This document shows positions 26,341-34,466 of a stretch of 64,000 nt of DNA, in pieces (the first letter of the stretch is position 1; each line of letters starts with the position of its first letter). Below the pieces are notes generated by a model. The model had not been told where the DNA came from, did no database searches, and worked only from the letters and a program-made list of their open reading frames with translations. The stretch is from Clostridium sp. 'White wine YQ'. Lineage in GTDB: Bacteria > Bacillota > Clostridia > Clostridiales > Clostridiaceae. The position numbers were made by a program, and so were the translations under genes. The DNA lies in the NCBI RefSeq assembly GCF_028728205.1, contig NZ_JAQYUU010000001.1, positions 1,844,082-1,908,081 on the forward strand. Reading direction: 5' to 3'.

Positions 26341-26369
26341 TAAGTAATATTTCAATACTTTTAAGTAAT
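26341..26369. promoter_or_regulatory. Direct repeats upstream of the DeoR-type gene (candidate operators)
   Basis: TAAGTAAT occurs at 26341-26348 and 26362-26369, each preceded by TTTT, a 21-bp offset or two helical turns. The context of both copies (GTATTTTTAAGTAAT and ATACTTTTAAGTAAT) is alike. The site lies 35-65 bases before the start codon. Confidence 0.5.
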
Positions 26370-26385
26370 TTCTAATAAATAAAAA

Positions 26386-26399
26386 AGAGCCTAAGCTCT
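26386..26399 (-). terminator. Terminator of the Spo0E-like gene
   Basis: Stem AGAGC/GCTCT, then TTTTTT on the reverse strand. Confidence 0.75.
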
Positions 26400-26403
26400 A
26401 TCT

Positions 26404-26565
26404 TTATTTAATGGTCTCATTATATTTGTTCAAAAGTGAATTCAACATTCTACTAATACTAATAACTTCAAAATTAATTAAATTTTCCTGTTTCTGTTTA
26501 ATGGTATTTTCTAATTGTTCTCTTAATGATTCAATATCTTTTAATAATTCCTCAGCTTCTGACAT
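26404..26565 (-). CDS. Spo0E-like sporulation phosphatase
   Basis: A 53-residue protein reading MSEAEELLKDIESLREQL... with NFEVISISRMLNSLLNKY near the C-terminus, the helical-hairpin pattern of the Spo0E family, which dephosphorylates Spo0A~P and delays sporulation. The usual S-x-x-L/M-D signature reads SISRMLNS here, with Asn in place of the Asp that is important in B. subtilis, so activity may be altered. ATG follows a strong GGAGGTG site, and a terminator follows the stop. Confidence 0.75.
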   Translation of the reverse strand: MSEAEELLKDIESLREQLENTIKQKQENLINFEVISISRMLNSLLNKYNETIK

Positions 26566-26642
26566 AAAAAACACCTCCATTTACTATTATTTCCAATAGA
26601 GATATTTTCTATAAGTCTTCAGGATATTTTTTCATTATTTTT

Positions 26643-27008
26643 CTATGATAAATTTATATAAAAACACAAACCTAGATTTAACAGATGTACAAAAGTAATG
26701 ATGCAAAACGCAATTATTAAGAAATTAAGAACCTTGTTAGATAGTAGAATATCTTTTTCATTTGAACCTCTAAGCCTATAATACCAATAGAAAATAACTA
26801 ACCCAACTCCGCCTATTTTTACAATAAATGCTTGAGGAATATTATATATAATTTTTCTCATTACCAAATTTGCTTCACTAAAATATTCTCCATTTGTAAA
26901 AAGTACAATCCAAGTAAAAAAAAGATCTATAACATTTAGAATAAATAAAAAAATAAATTTTCTCTTAATATGGCTTATTCCCTTATACCTATTTATTATC
27001 TCCATCAT
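26643..27008 (-). CDS. Membrane protein, DUF5658-like
   Basis: A 121-residue protein with three to four TM helices and the DUF5658 hallmark LNVIDLFFTWIVLF...EANLVM near the start. Function is unknown. ATG-ATG start after AGAGGAG. No clear partner; the Spo0E-like gene lies 77 bases downstream on the same strand. Confidence 0.75.
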   Translation of the reverse strand: MMEIINRYKGISHIKRKFIFLFILNVIDLFFTWIVLFTNGEYFSEANLVMRKIIYNIPQAFIVKIGGVGLVIFYWYYRLRGSNEKDILLSNKVLNFLIIAFCIITFVHLLNLGLCFYINLS

Positions 27009-27192
27009 ATCTCCTCTTACCTAAATTCTTACCACAATAAAATATATTAAACATTTAATGAATTATTTACTTAAACTATAATTGTTGCCAAAAAATATTA
27101 AATAATTTGAATTTCTCTACGATAAATAAATTATGTTGTTATTAAAGAAATAATTATTATATCCTAATTAATTCTTAAAAGGAGGGGTTTAT

Positions 27193-27456
27193 GTGCAATT
27201 AGAAGCTGCCATAATTCATAATAGTAAATTTAATTTTGCACTAATTCCTGTTGATTATTCTATTGTAATTAATTCAACCACAGCAAAAGATGTTCAAGCA
27301 TCATTTGCTAAATACTTTCCTGGTTTGCCTATAGTTTTGATGTCTGAGAATGATCTTACTATACCTACATACTTCGGTAGAAAAGATATTTTGAGATATC
27401 TTACGGATTTAAATCCTAGCTCTTTATCCTTCGAAGTATTTAATTTTGATTATTAA
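27193..27456 (+). CDS. Conserved hypothetical protein, 87 residues
   Basis: A soluble-looking protein: VQLEAAIIHNSKFNFALIPVDYSIVINSTT, then a stretch typical of a small clostridial/bacillar family (PGLPIVLMSENDLTIPTYFGRKDILRYLTDL). I cannot name a function. The GTG start is set by GGAGGGG 6 bases upstream; an overlapping ATG is out of frame and stops at once. Confidence 0.7.
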   Translation: MQLEAAIIHNSKFNFALIPVDYSIVINSTTAKDVQASFAKYFPGLPIVLMSENDLTIPTYFGRKDILRYLTDLNPSSLSFEVFNFDY

Positions 27457-27524
27457 AAATTTACATATTTAATCAGAGATTGAACAATTTACTTAATTAT
27501 CACTAAATACTTTTTATTTTACGT

Positions 27525-27558
27525 AAAAAACACCACATTGAATGTAGTGTTTTTTTTC
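27525..27558 (+). terminator. Terminator of the 87-residue protein gene
   Basis: Stem AACACCACATT with AATGTAGTGTT (one mismatch) and eight Ts. Confidence 0.85.
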
Positions 27559-27677
27559 GTATTTGACTCCTGATAGTTACTAGGTATTTATAGAATTGGG
27601 TTTTTATGTTTCAAGGTATAATACTCATTTTTATGGTTAACATATACTTGTACTATAAATATGAAGGAGTGATTGTA

Positions 27678-28247
27678 ATGGACGAAAAAAATAAAAAAGC
27701 CTTAGAGGGTTATTTAGACAAAAAAGTAGATGCTGAAATTGGAGAAGAAATATCTGGATTAAGAGAACAAATAGGCGCAATGGAAAGCACATTAAATCAA
27801 TTAAAACAAACATCAATGAGTTCTTCTATGGGCTCATCTATGAGTTCTCAAAATAGCGGTTCACAAATGCAATCTAATCAACAAGGAAAACAGGTTGTGA
27901 ATAACTTACAACAACAAATAAAGGACTTTAAAAATCAAGCTCAACAACAGCAACAACAAACTCAACAACAACTACAGAGCTCTATAATTCATGCAATAAA
28001 TGATTTAAACCAAGCAAATCAATACTTACAATCAAATCAGACTTTAGTACAAATGAACCAACTTATAGAACAAACTCAACTACAACTTGATCAAATGAGT
28101 CAAAATACTCAACAACAAATGGGTCAACAAAATATGCAGCAAGGAAGTCAACAAGGCAGCCAACATGGAAATCAACAAGGAAATCAACAAGGCATGCAAC
28201 AAAATAGTTTTGGATTAAGCGGTTCATCTTCTCATTCTAGATTTTAG
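27678..28247 (+). CDS. Gln/Ser-rich low-complexity protein
   Basis: A 189-residue cytoplasmic protein. The first 60 residues form a charged coiled coil (MDEKNKKALEGYLDKKVDAEIGEEISGLREQIGAMESTLNQL). The rest is Gln-, Ser-, Asn- and Met-rich, with runs such as QQQQQTQQQLQ and GSQQGSQHGNQQGNQQG. ATG 27678 has AAGGAGTG upstream and is preferred to an in-frame ATG at 27606 without one. The composition resembles prion-like or spore-associated filler proteins; function unknown. Confidence 0.75.
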   Translation: MDEKNKKALEGYLDKKVDAEIGEEISGLREQIGAMESTLNQLKQTSMSSSMGSSMSSQNSGSQMQSNQQGKQVVNNLQQQIKDFKNQAQQQQQQTQQQLQSSIIHAINDLNQANQYLQSNQTLVQMNQLIEQTQLQLDQMSQNTQQQMGQQNMQQGSQQGSQHGNQQGNQQGMQQNSFGLSGSSSHSRF

Positions 28248-28265
28248 ATAAATACTATATACTAA

Positions 28266-28303
28266 AAATCGTGTTTATATGGTAATCCTTATAAACGCGA
28301 TTC
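28266..28303 (+). terminator. Terminator of the Gln-rich protein gene
   Basis: Stem AATCGTGTTTATA with TATAAACGCGATT (one mismatch), then TTTTTT. Confidence 0.85.
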
Positions 28304-28386
28304 TTTTTTATTGAAAACACTTCTGTAAATCTCTGTTAAAGTTTTATATAATTTAACTATGAATATAATATAGGAGGTATGAAATT

Positions 28387-28575
28387 ATGCCAGTTATACA
28401 GCTTGATGGACCTAAGATCTCAAAGGAACAAAAAGAACAACTTGTAAAAGAATTTGTTACTTCTGCTAGTAAAATTCTTAACATTCCAGAGCAAGCTTTT
28501 GTTACAGTAATTAAAGAGAATGATTATGACAATATTGGTAATGGTACAAGTTTATTATCAAATCTTCATAAGTAG
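28387..28575 (+). CDS. 4-oxalocrotonate tautomerase-like protein
   Basis: A 62-residue member of the smallest tautomerase family. Met is followed by Pro, which becomes the catalytic N-terminal Pro1 after Met removal; IQLDGPKISKEQKEQLVKEFVTSASKILNIPEQAFVTVIKE is the usual beta-alpha-beta core. It would work as a hexamer on enol/keto substrates; the physiological substrate is unknown. AGGAGG lies 10 bases upstream. Confidence 0.9.
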   Translation: MPVIQLDGPKISKEQKEQLVKEFVTSASKILNIPEQAFVTVIKENDYDNIGNGTSLLSNLHK

Positions 28576-28581
28576 ATTTAA

Positions 28582-28609
28582 AAAATGCTAGGAATATCCC
28601 TAGCATTTT
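28582..28609. terminator. Bidirectional terminator, tautomerase / FAD oxidoreductase
   Basis: Stem AAAATGCTAGG with CCTAGCATTTT between convergent genes, touching the oxidoreductase stop codon. Confidence 0.85.
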
Positions 28610-29726
28610 AATTATTGATTTTTTCATTGTAATAATTATTTAATTTCATAATTGGAGTGGTTAATTCCATCAAATCTATATGACTTTTAGTTGAAAAAAT
28701 TTTATCTATTAGCTTGTCAAAAAATTTGTTATCTAATGATTTAATAGAAGAATCTAGCTTGTCATCTGTCAAGCTTTGTAGGTATCTCCTTAACTCTAAT
28801 GAATTGTTATAATTATCAATTAAAGGCCTAACAAGCTTTTCATATTTACCTATTCCGCAAATATCATAAGCAGAATAAACTCCCGTTAATATAGCCACAA
28901 ACTGGCCAAAACCAAGCCCTGGAGAGATTGCTCCAAAGCAATTTCCAACAAAATATGTATTATCAATTTTTGGTGAATTACATATTCCCATCATATACCT
29001 AGTAAAATTAAATTCATCAGTTATTCTAAATTCTTGATTCAAGTCTTTGCATATTAAACCATAAAACTTTTCCCAAACTTGATTTAAATCTAGTTTAATA
29101 TTATTAGGATAACAAGGATATGCCATTACAATATTAGCTTCCCTTTCGCTATATGGAATGAGCCATCCATACCCCTTAGGGATCACCTCATAATTGAACC
29201 ACACTTCTGGAACATCTCTGTTAAATTCCCCTTCTACTGTTACTCCTTTCATCTTACAAGTTAAATCACATCTATAATTCCCTAAATCGCATGCATATTC
29301 TCCATCTCCAGTTGCTAATACAACATAATCATACTTCTTACATAAATCTTCATAACTATAGGTTGAATTATAATTTATTTCTGTTTTAACCTGCCTTGCT
29401 AACTGAGATTCATATGAGTCTTTATGCCTTCCTCTAATATTTAAATATCCTATTTTACCTTTAATACTTCCAACTTCATTTTTTGAATGTATTACTATTT
29501 TATTTGCTTCAGTAATTGGCTTTAAATGTATATCAAATTCTTTTGATATATAATTTATGCTATCTTTAATAGGCCTATTTAGTATACTAAACATTGCTTC
29601 TCCGTTAACAAATCTGTCTCCTACCTGACTTCTTTTTTCAAAAACATGGGGGTTTATACCATGCTTCTCTAATGTTAAAGCGCAAGACAAGCCTGACATT
29701 CCTGCTCCCATTATCGCAACTTCCAT
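28608..29726 (-). CDS. FAD-dependent oxidoreductase (geranylgeranyl-reductase-like)
   Basis: A 372-residue flavoprotein. The N-terminus is the dinucleotide-binding fold VAIMGAGMSGLSCALTLEKHGINPHVFEKR, with YDYVVLATGDGEYA and the second FAD motif NTYFVGNCFGAISPGLGFG near residue 265. The layout fits the lipid/isoprenoid reductase branch of the p-hydroxybenzoate-hydroxylase family. Substrate unknown. It is monocistronic, with AAAGGAGATG before ATG. Confidence 0.85.
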   Translation of the reverse strand: MEVAIMGAGMSGLSCALTLEKHGINPHVFEKRSQVGDRFVNGEAMFSILNRPIKDSINYISKEFDIHLKPITEANKIVIHSKNEVGSIKGKIGYLNIRGRHKDSYESQLARQVKTEINYNSTYSYEDLCKKYDYVVLATGDGEYACDLGNYRCDLTCKMKGVTVEGEFNRDVPEVWFNYEVIPKGYGWLIPYSEREANIVMAYPCYPNNIKLDLNQVWEKFYGLICKDLNQEFRITDEFNFTRYMMGICNSPKIDNTYFVGNCFGAISPGLGFGQFVAILTGVYSAYDICGIGKYEKLVRPLIDNYNNSLELRRYLQSLTDDKLDSSIKSLDNKFFDKLIDKIFSTKSHIDLMELTTPIMKLNNYYNEKINN

Positions 29727-29790
29727 AAAATCATCTCCTTTTGATAGTTTACATAATTTTATATTCCTTATACGTAAAAAGTCCTAACAT

Positions 29791-29824
29791 AAAAAGCTCC
29801 TCAATTTGTTTTGAAGAGCTTTTG
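29791..29824 (-). terminator. Terminator downstream of the interrupted membrane-protein gene
   Basis: Stem AAAAGCTC with GAGCTTTT (extended through a mismatch), with T-runs on both strands. Confidence 0.8.
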
Positions 29825-29843
29825 CTTTTAATTTCTATTAAGT

Positions 29844-30089
29844 TTATTTTTTAATAAATCCGAAAATGCTAATTGTTATTCCAACTAAAACTATCACTAA
29901 GCCTACTAAACTATATATAAATCCATCACTTGATGATATTCCTCAACCTACAAATGCGATTAATGCTACTCCAACAATAGAAATCTCTATTCCTAATAAC
30001 ATTAATTTTATTGAGTTCCTGTTTTCCGTATACTTAATTAATATAGCTAGGGTTATTAGTATTGGAATTAGTAAAAGTAAAAACAGCAT
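29844..30089 (-). pseudogene. Small membrane protein interrupted by in-frame TGA
   Basis: ATG 30089 opens a frame of 48 codons, MLFLLLLIPILITLAILIKY...GIEISIVGVALIAFVG, then TGA at 29943-29945. The same frame continues for 32 more codons, GISSSDGFIYSLVGLVIVLVG...FGFIKK, to TAA at 29844. Both parts are hydrophobic and the joined 80-residue chain would be a three-TM protein, so a single nonsense change (for example Trp TGG or Gly GGA to TGA) is the simplest reading. A sequencing error or readthrough is possible. Confidence 0.65.
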
Positions 30090-30167
30090 ACAAATTTCTC
30101 TCTTTCTTATAATTAATTCATAAGCTTCTAGTTAAACTAAGTATTTTTCAATATCTGAATAAACTTT

Positions 30168-30419
30168 TTATAGTCCATGTAACCGTCTATGTATTCCCAT
30201 AATTATATGATATATAACTGGAAAGAAAATCATAACTAATAAACTTTCAAAAAGCATATCTAAATTTAATGTAACTATTGATGCTATTAGGCTTACAGTA
30301 ACAAATAATAAATAGCCATTCATAGCCACTCTAGCATAAAATAGAAAAAACTTATTTTTCCCTTTAAACTTTTCTATCCAAAATAAATCATTTAGATATT
30401 TCATTAGTTTTCCTATCAT
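30168..30419 (-). CDS. Small membrane protein, unknown
   Basis: An 83-residue protein with a basic, aromatic N-terminus (LMKYLNDLFWIEKFKGKNKFFLFYAR) and one long or two short hydrophobic segments (about 34-72), ending HRRLHGL. Not recognised. A GGAGAGG site precedes the ATG. It lies 37 bases after the phosphatidyltransferase-like gene stop, on the same strand. Confidence 0.65.
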   Translation of the reverse strand: MIGKLMKYLNDLFWIEKFKGKNKFFLFYARVAMNGYLLFVTVSLIASIVTLNLDMLFESLLVMIFFPVIYHIIMGIHRRLHGL

Positions 30420-30456
30420 ATTAACTGCCTCTCCTTTAGTAAGACTCTTATATTTT

Positions 30457-30996
30457 TTATTTAAATAAAATACTTCTTCTATTTAAATCTGGCTCTTTAT
30501 ATTTAATAGTAATCAAAAGCTCTTCCAGAGCTGATATCAATACAATTATTAAAATAGTCCATACTAAAATGGGACTTTTAATAAATATAAGCATTATAGG
30601 CATAAGGAAAATAATCAATCCCGATAACTTATTTCCAATTGTATGAATAAATACAAACTCTTTGTATTTAATTTTAGTAAATAACAAATTTAATATTCGA
30701 ATAGCTATTATAAGAATAAGCATAATCACACGATTGAAATTTATAATTGAGGAGTATTCTTTTAAAAAGATTATGAGAAATATTAAATAAAATACAAAGT
30801 CAGCAAACGAGTCTAATTTTGCTCCTAAATCACTTTCTAATCCATACCTTCTTGCAATAAATCCATCTAATACGTCTGTTAAACCTATAAATATATATAT
30901 TGCTACAAATATAATTTTGTGAGGTATAAGTGTTAATAAAAAAATTGAAAATACAATTCTCAAACTTGACAACATATTAGGAATATTCTTTGTCAT
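30457..30996 (-). CDS. CDP-alcohol phosphatidyltransferase family protein
   Basis: A 179-residue integral membrane enzyme of phospholipid head-group transfer. It shows the family signature D-G-x2-A-R-x8-G-x3-D-x3-D as DVLDGFIARRYGLESDLGAKLDSFAD (about 38-63) and further TM helices. Likely products are phosphatidylglycerol phosphate or a related lipid, but the acceptor alcohol is not evident. ATG 30996 sits 6 bases after AAGGATG and is preferred to the ATG 9 bases upstream, which lies inside that site. Confidence 0.85.
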   Translation of the reverse strand: MTKNIPNMLSSLRIVFSIFLLTLIPHKIIFVAIYIFIGLTDVLDGFIARRYGLESDLGAKLDSFADFVFYLIFLIIFLKEYSSIINFNRVIMLILIIAIRILNLLFTKIKYKEFVFIHTIGNKLSGLIIFLMPIMLIFIKSPILVWTILIIVLISALEELLITIKYKEPDLNRRSILFK

Positions 30997-31063
30997 AAAT
31001 TTCATCCTTTTTCACATAGTTCATATAGCTAAATTATACCATATTATATTAATTCAAATAAAA

Positions 31064-31090
31064 AAGCACTCAATCTTTTATTGAGTACTA
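31064..31090 (-). terminator. Terminator overlapping the end of the secreted-protein gene
   Basis: Stem ACTCAAT/ATTGAGT plus flanking AG/CT, with a T-run on the reverse strand; its 3-prime arm includes the stop codon. Confidence 0.7.
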
Positions 31091-31417
31091 TTTATTATAA
31101 ATTACTGCTATTTCTCCATTTCCTACAATAGAAATAGTATCTCCATTCCTAATTGTTCCTAAATTTATACTCTCATTTACTGTGTCAAATTCTTTAAAGA
31201 ATCTTATATCACCTTCATGGTCAAGAATTGAAACACTTGTGCGATTATTAGGAGTTACAAGTGTAGCTGTTGCTTTATAGTCTTGAAGCTCAGCAATACT
31301 ATATACGCCTTGCTTATATGTATTAAATATTGGGTCACGAGATTCAGTTGCCTTTGAAATTGTTGTAAAAGAGCAAATTAATAATAAAAAAAGATATATA
31401 AATTTTTTCATTTTCAT
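31088..31417 (-). CDS. Secreted protein of unknown function
   Basis: A 109-residue protein with a signal peptide (MKMKKFIYLFLLLICSFTTISKA) and a mature part rich in beta-strand (DYKATATLVTPNNRTSVSILDHEGDIRFFKEFD... GDTISIVGNGEIAVIYNK). No family recognised. ATG 31417 has GAGGTG 6 bases upstream; the in-frame GTG at 31426 is part of that site. Confidence 0.7.
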   Translation of the reverse strand: MKMKKFIYLFLLLICSFTTISKATESRDPIFNTYKQGVYSIAELQDYKATATLVTPNNRTSVSILDHEGDIRFFKEFDTVNESINLGTIRNGDTISIVGNGEIAVIYNK

Positions 31418-31468
31418 TGTAGACACCTCATTCTATTATTTTAAAACTATATATAATTTGATAGCCAA

Positions 31469-31555
31469 TCAAGTGATTTCATTTCCTTTTATATCATGCC
31501 TAGAAAGTATAATTAATATTAAAAGAATAATAATAAATCTTCTTATTTTCATCAT
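31469..31555 (-). CDS. Possible 28-residue hydrophobic peptide
   Basis: GAGGTGAAG is followed by ATG-ATG and a short frame, MMKIRRFIIILLILIILSRHD..., ending at TGA. It resembles the signal-peptide start of the neighbouring secreted protein (MKMKKFIYLFLLLI), so it may be a membrane micropeptide or the remnant of a duplicated gene. Evidence is the ribosome binding site and hydrophobicity only. Confidence 0.3.
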   Translation of the reverse strand: MMKIRRFIIILLILIILSRHDIKGNEIT

Positions 31556-31620
31556 CTTCACCTCACCTTATTAATTTCTTCATTAGTAATAAAAATATAC
31601 ATGCCATTCTAAGTAAAGAT

Positions 31621-31652
31621 AAAAAGCATTTAGAACATCTAAATGCTTTTTC
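31621..31652 (-). terminator. Terminator of the 91-residue protein gene
   Basis: A 13-bp stem AAAGCATTTAGA with its complement and runs of A and T on both sides. Confidence 0.85.
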
Positions 31653-31680
31653 TTATTTACCAATCTTTAAATTAGTAATA

Positions 31681-31956
31681 TTAATAAAACTTTACTTTTG
31701 ATACATTTACTTTAGTTCCTTCTCTTTTTATAGCAAATGTTGATAATACTTTCCCATTCTTTTTAAGGATATAGATCATTCCATTTGTTCCTTCTTGTTT
31801 TTCTTGTTTAATCTGATATCCCCCTTGTAATAGCTTGCCCAAAAAGTTCTCCATATTTTCAGAGTCTATATTTCTTGTATCAAAGCCTTCATGTTCAAGC
31901 ATTTTCTTGAAATTATCATTCATCGCCTTAAACATATCTGGATTCATTTCCTTCAT
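31681..31956 (-). CDS. Conserved hypothetical protein, 91 residues
   Basis: A soluble protein rich in Met, Asn and Lys: MKEMNPDMFKAMNDNFKKMLEHEGFDTRNIDSENMENFLGKLLQGG, then two predicted strands (YQIKQEKQEGTNGMIYILKKNGKVLSTFAIKREG). I do not recognise it. ATG follows GGAGGTTTAGA. No operon partner. Confidence 0.65.
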   Translation of the reverse strand: MKEMNPDMFKAMNDNFKKMLEHEGFDTRNIDSENMENFLGKLLQGGYQIKQEKQEGTNGMIYILKKNGKVLSTFAIKREGTKVNVSKVKFY

Positions 31957-32065
31957 TCTAAACCTCCTACCATATACAATACTTTAAGTTGTCTTACTTT
32001 CTATAATATCCATTATATTCAAATCTCTTCTAAATTCCTCCTTTTATGTCGAAAAAACAAAAATA

Positions 32066-32105
32066 AAAAAACAGCTAGAATATATAAAATTACTAGCTGT
32101 TTTTA
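32066..32105. terminator. Hairpin terminator between genes
   Basis: ACAGCTAG/CTAGCTGT stem with A-run before and TTTTT after, in the spacer upstream of the 91-residue gene. It would stop transcription on either strand. Confidence 0.65.
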
Positions 32106-32249
32106 AGGGGGAAAATTTATAAAAAAACTTATCTTGTTTATATAGTAAATGATTCATATTTCATTTGTGTGTCAAATTTATGTGCTTATTGTGTGATTAA
32201 AAAATACAGTATTATTCATAGCTTAATATGAATTATATAAGTGTACGAA

Positions 32250-32873
32250 TTAATTCTCATTAATTGCTTTTTTCTTATTTCTAATAACAATATAAATTAT
32301 TAATCCAAATATTAAAACTATCACTAAGTAATCCATTATGTGAAGTAATGAACGAATCTTAGTCCAGTTTTCACCCATTATAAATCCTGCATACCCAAGT
32401 ATTACGCTCCAAATAAACGAACCTAGGAAAGTATATATTATAAATTTTTTAAGATTCATTTTACTTATTCCTGCTGGTAATGAAATAAATGTTCTTATTA
32501 TTGGAAGTAATCTTGAGAAAAAAGCTATCTTATCTCCATATTTATTAAAATACTTATAACTCATTTCAATATTGTTATTTGATAACTTGAGTTTTTCTGC
32601 ATACTTTTCAACTAGTGGTCTTCCTCCCTTAGCACCTATATAGTACATTACAATTGAACCTAAAGTTCCTCCCAATGTCCCAACCAATATAACTATTAGA
32701 AGATTTAATCTTTGACCAGTATATGCAGATGAGGCTAAATATCCTCCAAATGGCAATATTGCCTCGCTCGGAATAGGAATACATGCACTTTCCAGTGCCA
32801 TCAATGTAAATACACCGAAGTACCCTAACTTCCCTAAAATAAAAATTGCCCAATTTACTATTGCTTCTATCAT
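32250..32873 (-). CDS. DedA-family membrane protein
   Basis: A 207-residue SNARE-associated/VTT-domain protein. It has the family motifs FMALESACIPIPSEAILPFGGYLA (with the conserved E-P-P/S region), GGTLGSIVMYYIGAKGGRP, and FFSRLLPIIRTFISLPAGISKM. DedA proteins help recycle the undecaprenyl-phosphate or phospholipid carriers across the membrane and support membrane potential. Last gene in a same-strand row after the ABC-2 exporter, 48 bases apart. Confidence 0.92.
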   Translation of the reverse strand: MIEAIVNWAIFILGKLGYFGVFTLMALESACIPIPSEAILPFGGYLASSAYTGQRLNLLIVILVGTLGGTLGSIVMYYIGAKGGRPLVEKYAEKLKLSNNNIEMSYKYFNKYGDKIAFFSRLLPIIRTFISLPAGISKMNLKKFIIYTFLGSFIWSVILGYAGFIMGENWTKIRSLLHIMDYLVIVLIFGLIIYIVIRNKKKAINEN

Positions 32874-32921
32874 ATCTATCTCCTTTTTAGGATAATTAAT
32901 TAAAACTAAATATATTTCTAT

Positions 32922-33665
32922 CTAAAATTCTTTTTTATCAAATAAATAAAACCCAATGGTGAAAAATATTATTCCGTAAGCTATAAGCATAAATAACAAA
33001 TTAATATGAGCTAAATATTTAATTCCGCCTGAAGTCCATTGAGTATACCAGTTTAAATAAGAAGTAAAGATAGCATTATTAAAACCATTAATAAATATTG
33101 CTACAATTTTGACTCCAATAAATAATAAAATACAGCTAACTAGTGACCCAATGCTGCTCCTAAAGAATTGAACTATACAAGAAGCAAATGTTACTACTAT
33201 TAATGCTGGAATAGCATCTAACATATAACTAATTACAATTAGTCCATAACTACCGATACTAAATCTAAATAAAACCGCTGCAATTAACGTTGAAATCATT
33301 ATTACAAATAAATTTAAAATCACATATGCAGCAATTGCTATATTTTTTGAGATAAATATTTTAAATCTACCAATAGGTCTTGTAAGTGTTAATTTCATAG
33401 TTCTATCTGCAATTTCGCCTGAAAACAATTCTGCTGCTAACATAAAGATAAATAAAGGGAGAAATACATTAGTAATAACACTTAAAATAATCAGAGGAAA
33501 ATTTTCTGCTGTTAAAGATATAAAGAATAATTTTGATTGAATTACAGAAATAAAAAATGCTGATAGAAAGCTAATTAAAGCCATAACAACTAAAAACACT
33601 ACGGTTTTCTTTCTTAAAAAAAGCTTTTGCACTTCATTTATAACATTAGCTCCTAAACTATTCAT
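32922..33665 (-). CDS. ABC-2 type permease
   Basis: A 247-residue protein with six predicted TM helices, AAELFSGEIADRTMKLTLTRPIGRFKIFISKNIA being the characteristic ABC-2 amphipathic stretch between TM2 and TM3. ATG 33665 lies after AAAGGAGGGGA and overlaps the ATPase stop codon by 8 bases (ATGAATAG), so translation is coupled. With the ATPase it forms an exporter of the NatAB/bacitracin-resistance kind; the substrate is unknown. Confidence 0.88.
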   Translation of the reverse strand: MNSLGANVINEVQKLFLRKKTVVFLVVMALISFLSAFFISVIQSKLFFISLTAENFPLIILSVITNVFLPLFIFMLAAELFSGEIADRTMKLTLTRPIGRFKIFISKNIAIAAYVILNLFVIMISTLIAAVLFRFSIGSYGLIVISYMLDAIPALIVVTFASCIVQFFRSSIGSLVSCILLFIGVKIVAIFINGFNNAIFTSYLNWYTQWTSGGIKYLAHINLLFMLIAYGIIFFTIGFYLFDKKEF

Positions 33666-34389
33666 TCTTCTCCCCTCCTTTAATCTCATGCATATAGAAA
33701 TCTTCTAAGGTATTGTACTCTTTTTTTATTTCACTTATTGAAGTTCCACTATTAATCAATTGTCCATTATGAATTATTGCCACTTTATTACACATTAGTT
33801 CTAACTCATGCACTAAATGACTTGAGATAAAGAAAGTCATATTTTTTTCTTTGGCTAGTTCTATGATCATATTTCTCATTTCAACAGTACCTTCTATATC
33901 TAGTCCATTGGTTGGCTCATCTAATATTACCAATTCAGGATTTGAAATAAGTGCCATTGCTAGTGCAAGTCTCTGCTTCATTCCTAATGAGAATTTGCTT
34001 ACCTTTTCATTTTTATATTGACTAAGGTTAACCTTCCCTAATATATCCTCAATATCTGATTCTTTAATATTGCTATAAAATCTAGCAACTGTCTTAAGAT
34101 TGTTATATGCTGACATATATTCATAAACATCTGCTGTTTCGATAATAGCCCCAACAGACCTTAATGCAACTTCGAATTCATCTTTCAAATCATGTCCTAG
34201 GATTTTGACATTCCCACTTTGAATAGAATTTAATCCAATAATGGACTTCATTACAGTTGTCTTACCTGCCCCATTAGGACCAAGAAATCCAAATATTTCT
34301 CCCTTTATCACTTCAAAACTAATATTCTTTACTCCTCTACCATTAGAGTAAATCTTAGTTAAATCTTTTACTTCCAAAACCTTTTCCAT
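33658..34389 (-). CDS. ABC transporter ATP-binding protein (ABC-2 exporter)
   Basis: A 243-residue ATPase: Walker A GPNGAGKT, signature FSLGMKQR, Walker B LVILDEPTNGLD, H-loop SSHLVHEL. The CcmA/NatA-like subfamily. It is translationally coupled to the permease gene and lies after a gene for a secreted protein, separated from it by a hairpin. Confidence 0.92.
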   Translation of the reverse strand: MEKVLEVKDLTKIYSNGRGVKNISFEVIKGEIFGFLGPNGAGKTTVMKSIIGLNSIQSGNVKILGHDLKDEFEVALRSVGAIIETADVYEYMSAYNNLKTVARFYSNIKESDIEDILGKVNLSQYKNEKVSKFSLGMKQRLALAMALISNPELVILDEPTNGLDIEGTVEMRNMIIELAKEKNMTFFISSHLVHELELMCNKVAIIHNGQLINSGTSISEIKKEYNTLEDFYMHEIKGGEKNE

Positions 34390-34413
34390 ACTTTTCTCCT
34401 CATTTTTTATAAT

Positions 34414-34450
34414 TAGAGAGATTGAATATCTTTTATGATTTTCAATCTCC
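34414..34450 (-). terminator. Hairpin between secreted-protein and ABC genes
   Basis: GAGATTGAATATC with GATTTTCAATCTC (one mismatch) forms a stem of about 12 bp. The T-tract is weak, so it may only partly end transcription and let the ABC genes be expressed at a lower level. Confidence 0.55.
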
Positions 34451-34466
34451 CAAAAAATATTTTTCT

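Noticed and set aside
27930..28200. Short repeated CAACAA/CAAGG units that could suggest a repeat array or CRISPR
   Set aside because: They are codon repeats of the Gln-rich protein, without regular spacers.
29925..29950. Selenocysteine reading of the in-frame TGA in the small membrane protein
   Set aside because: The only hairpin after TGA (CATC-AAGT-GATG) is too short and too close for a bacterial SECIS, and the residue lies in a membrane loop with no redox family. Nonsense mutation is simpler.
32629..32853. Second reverse-strand open frame inside dedA
   Set aside because: It overlaps fully with the DedA frame and codes for no recognisable protein.
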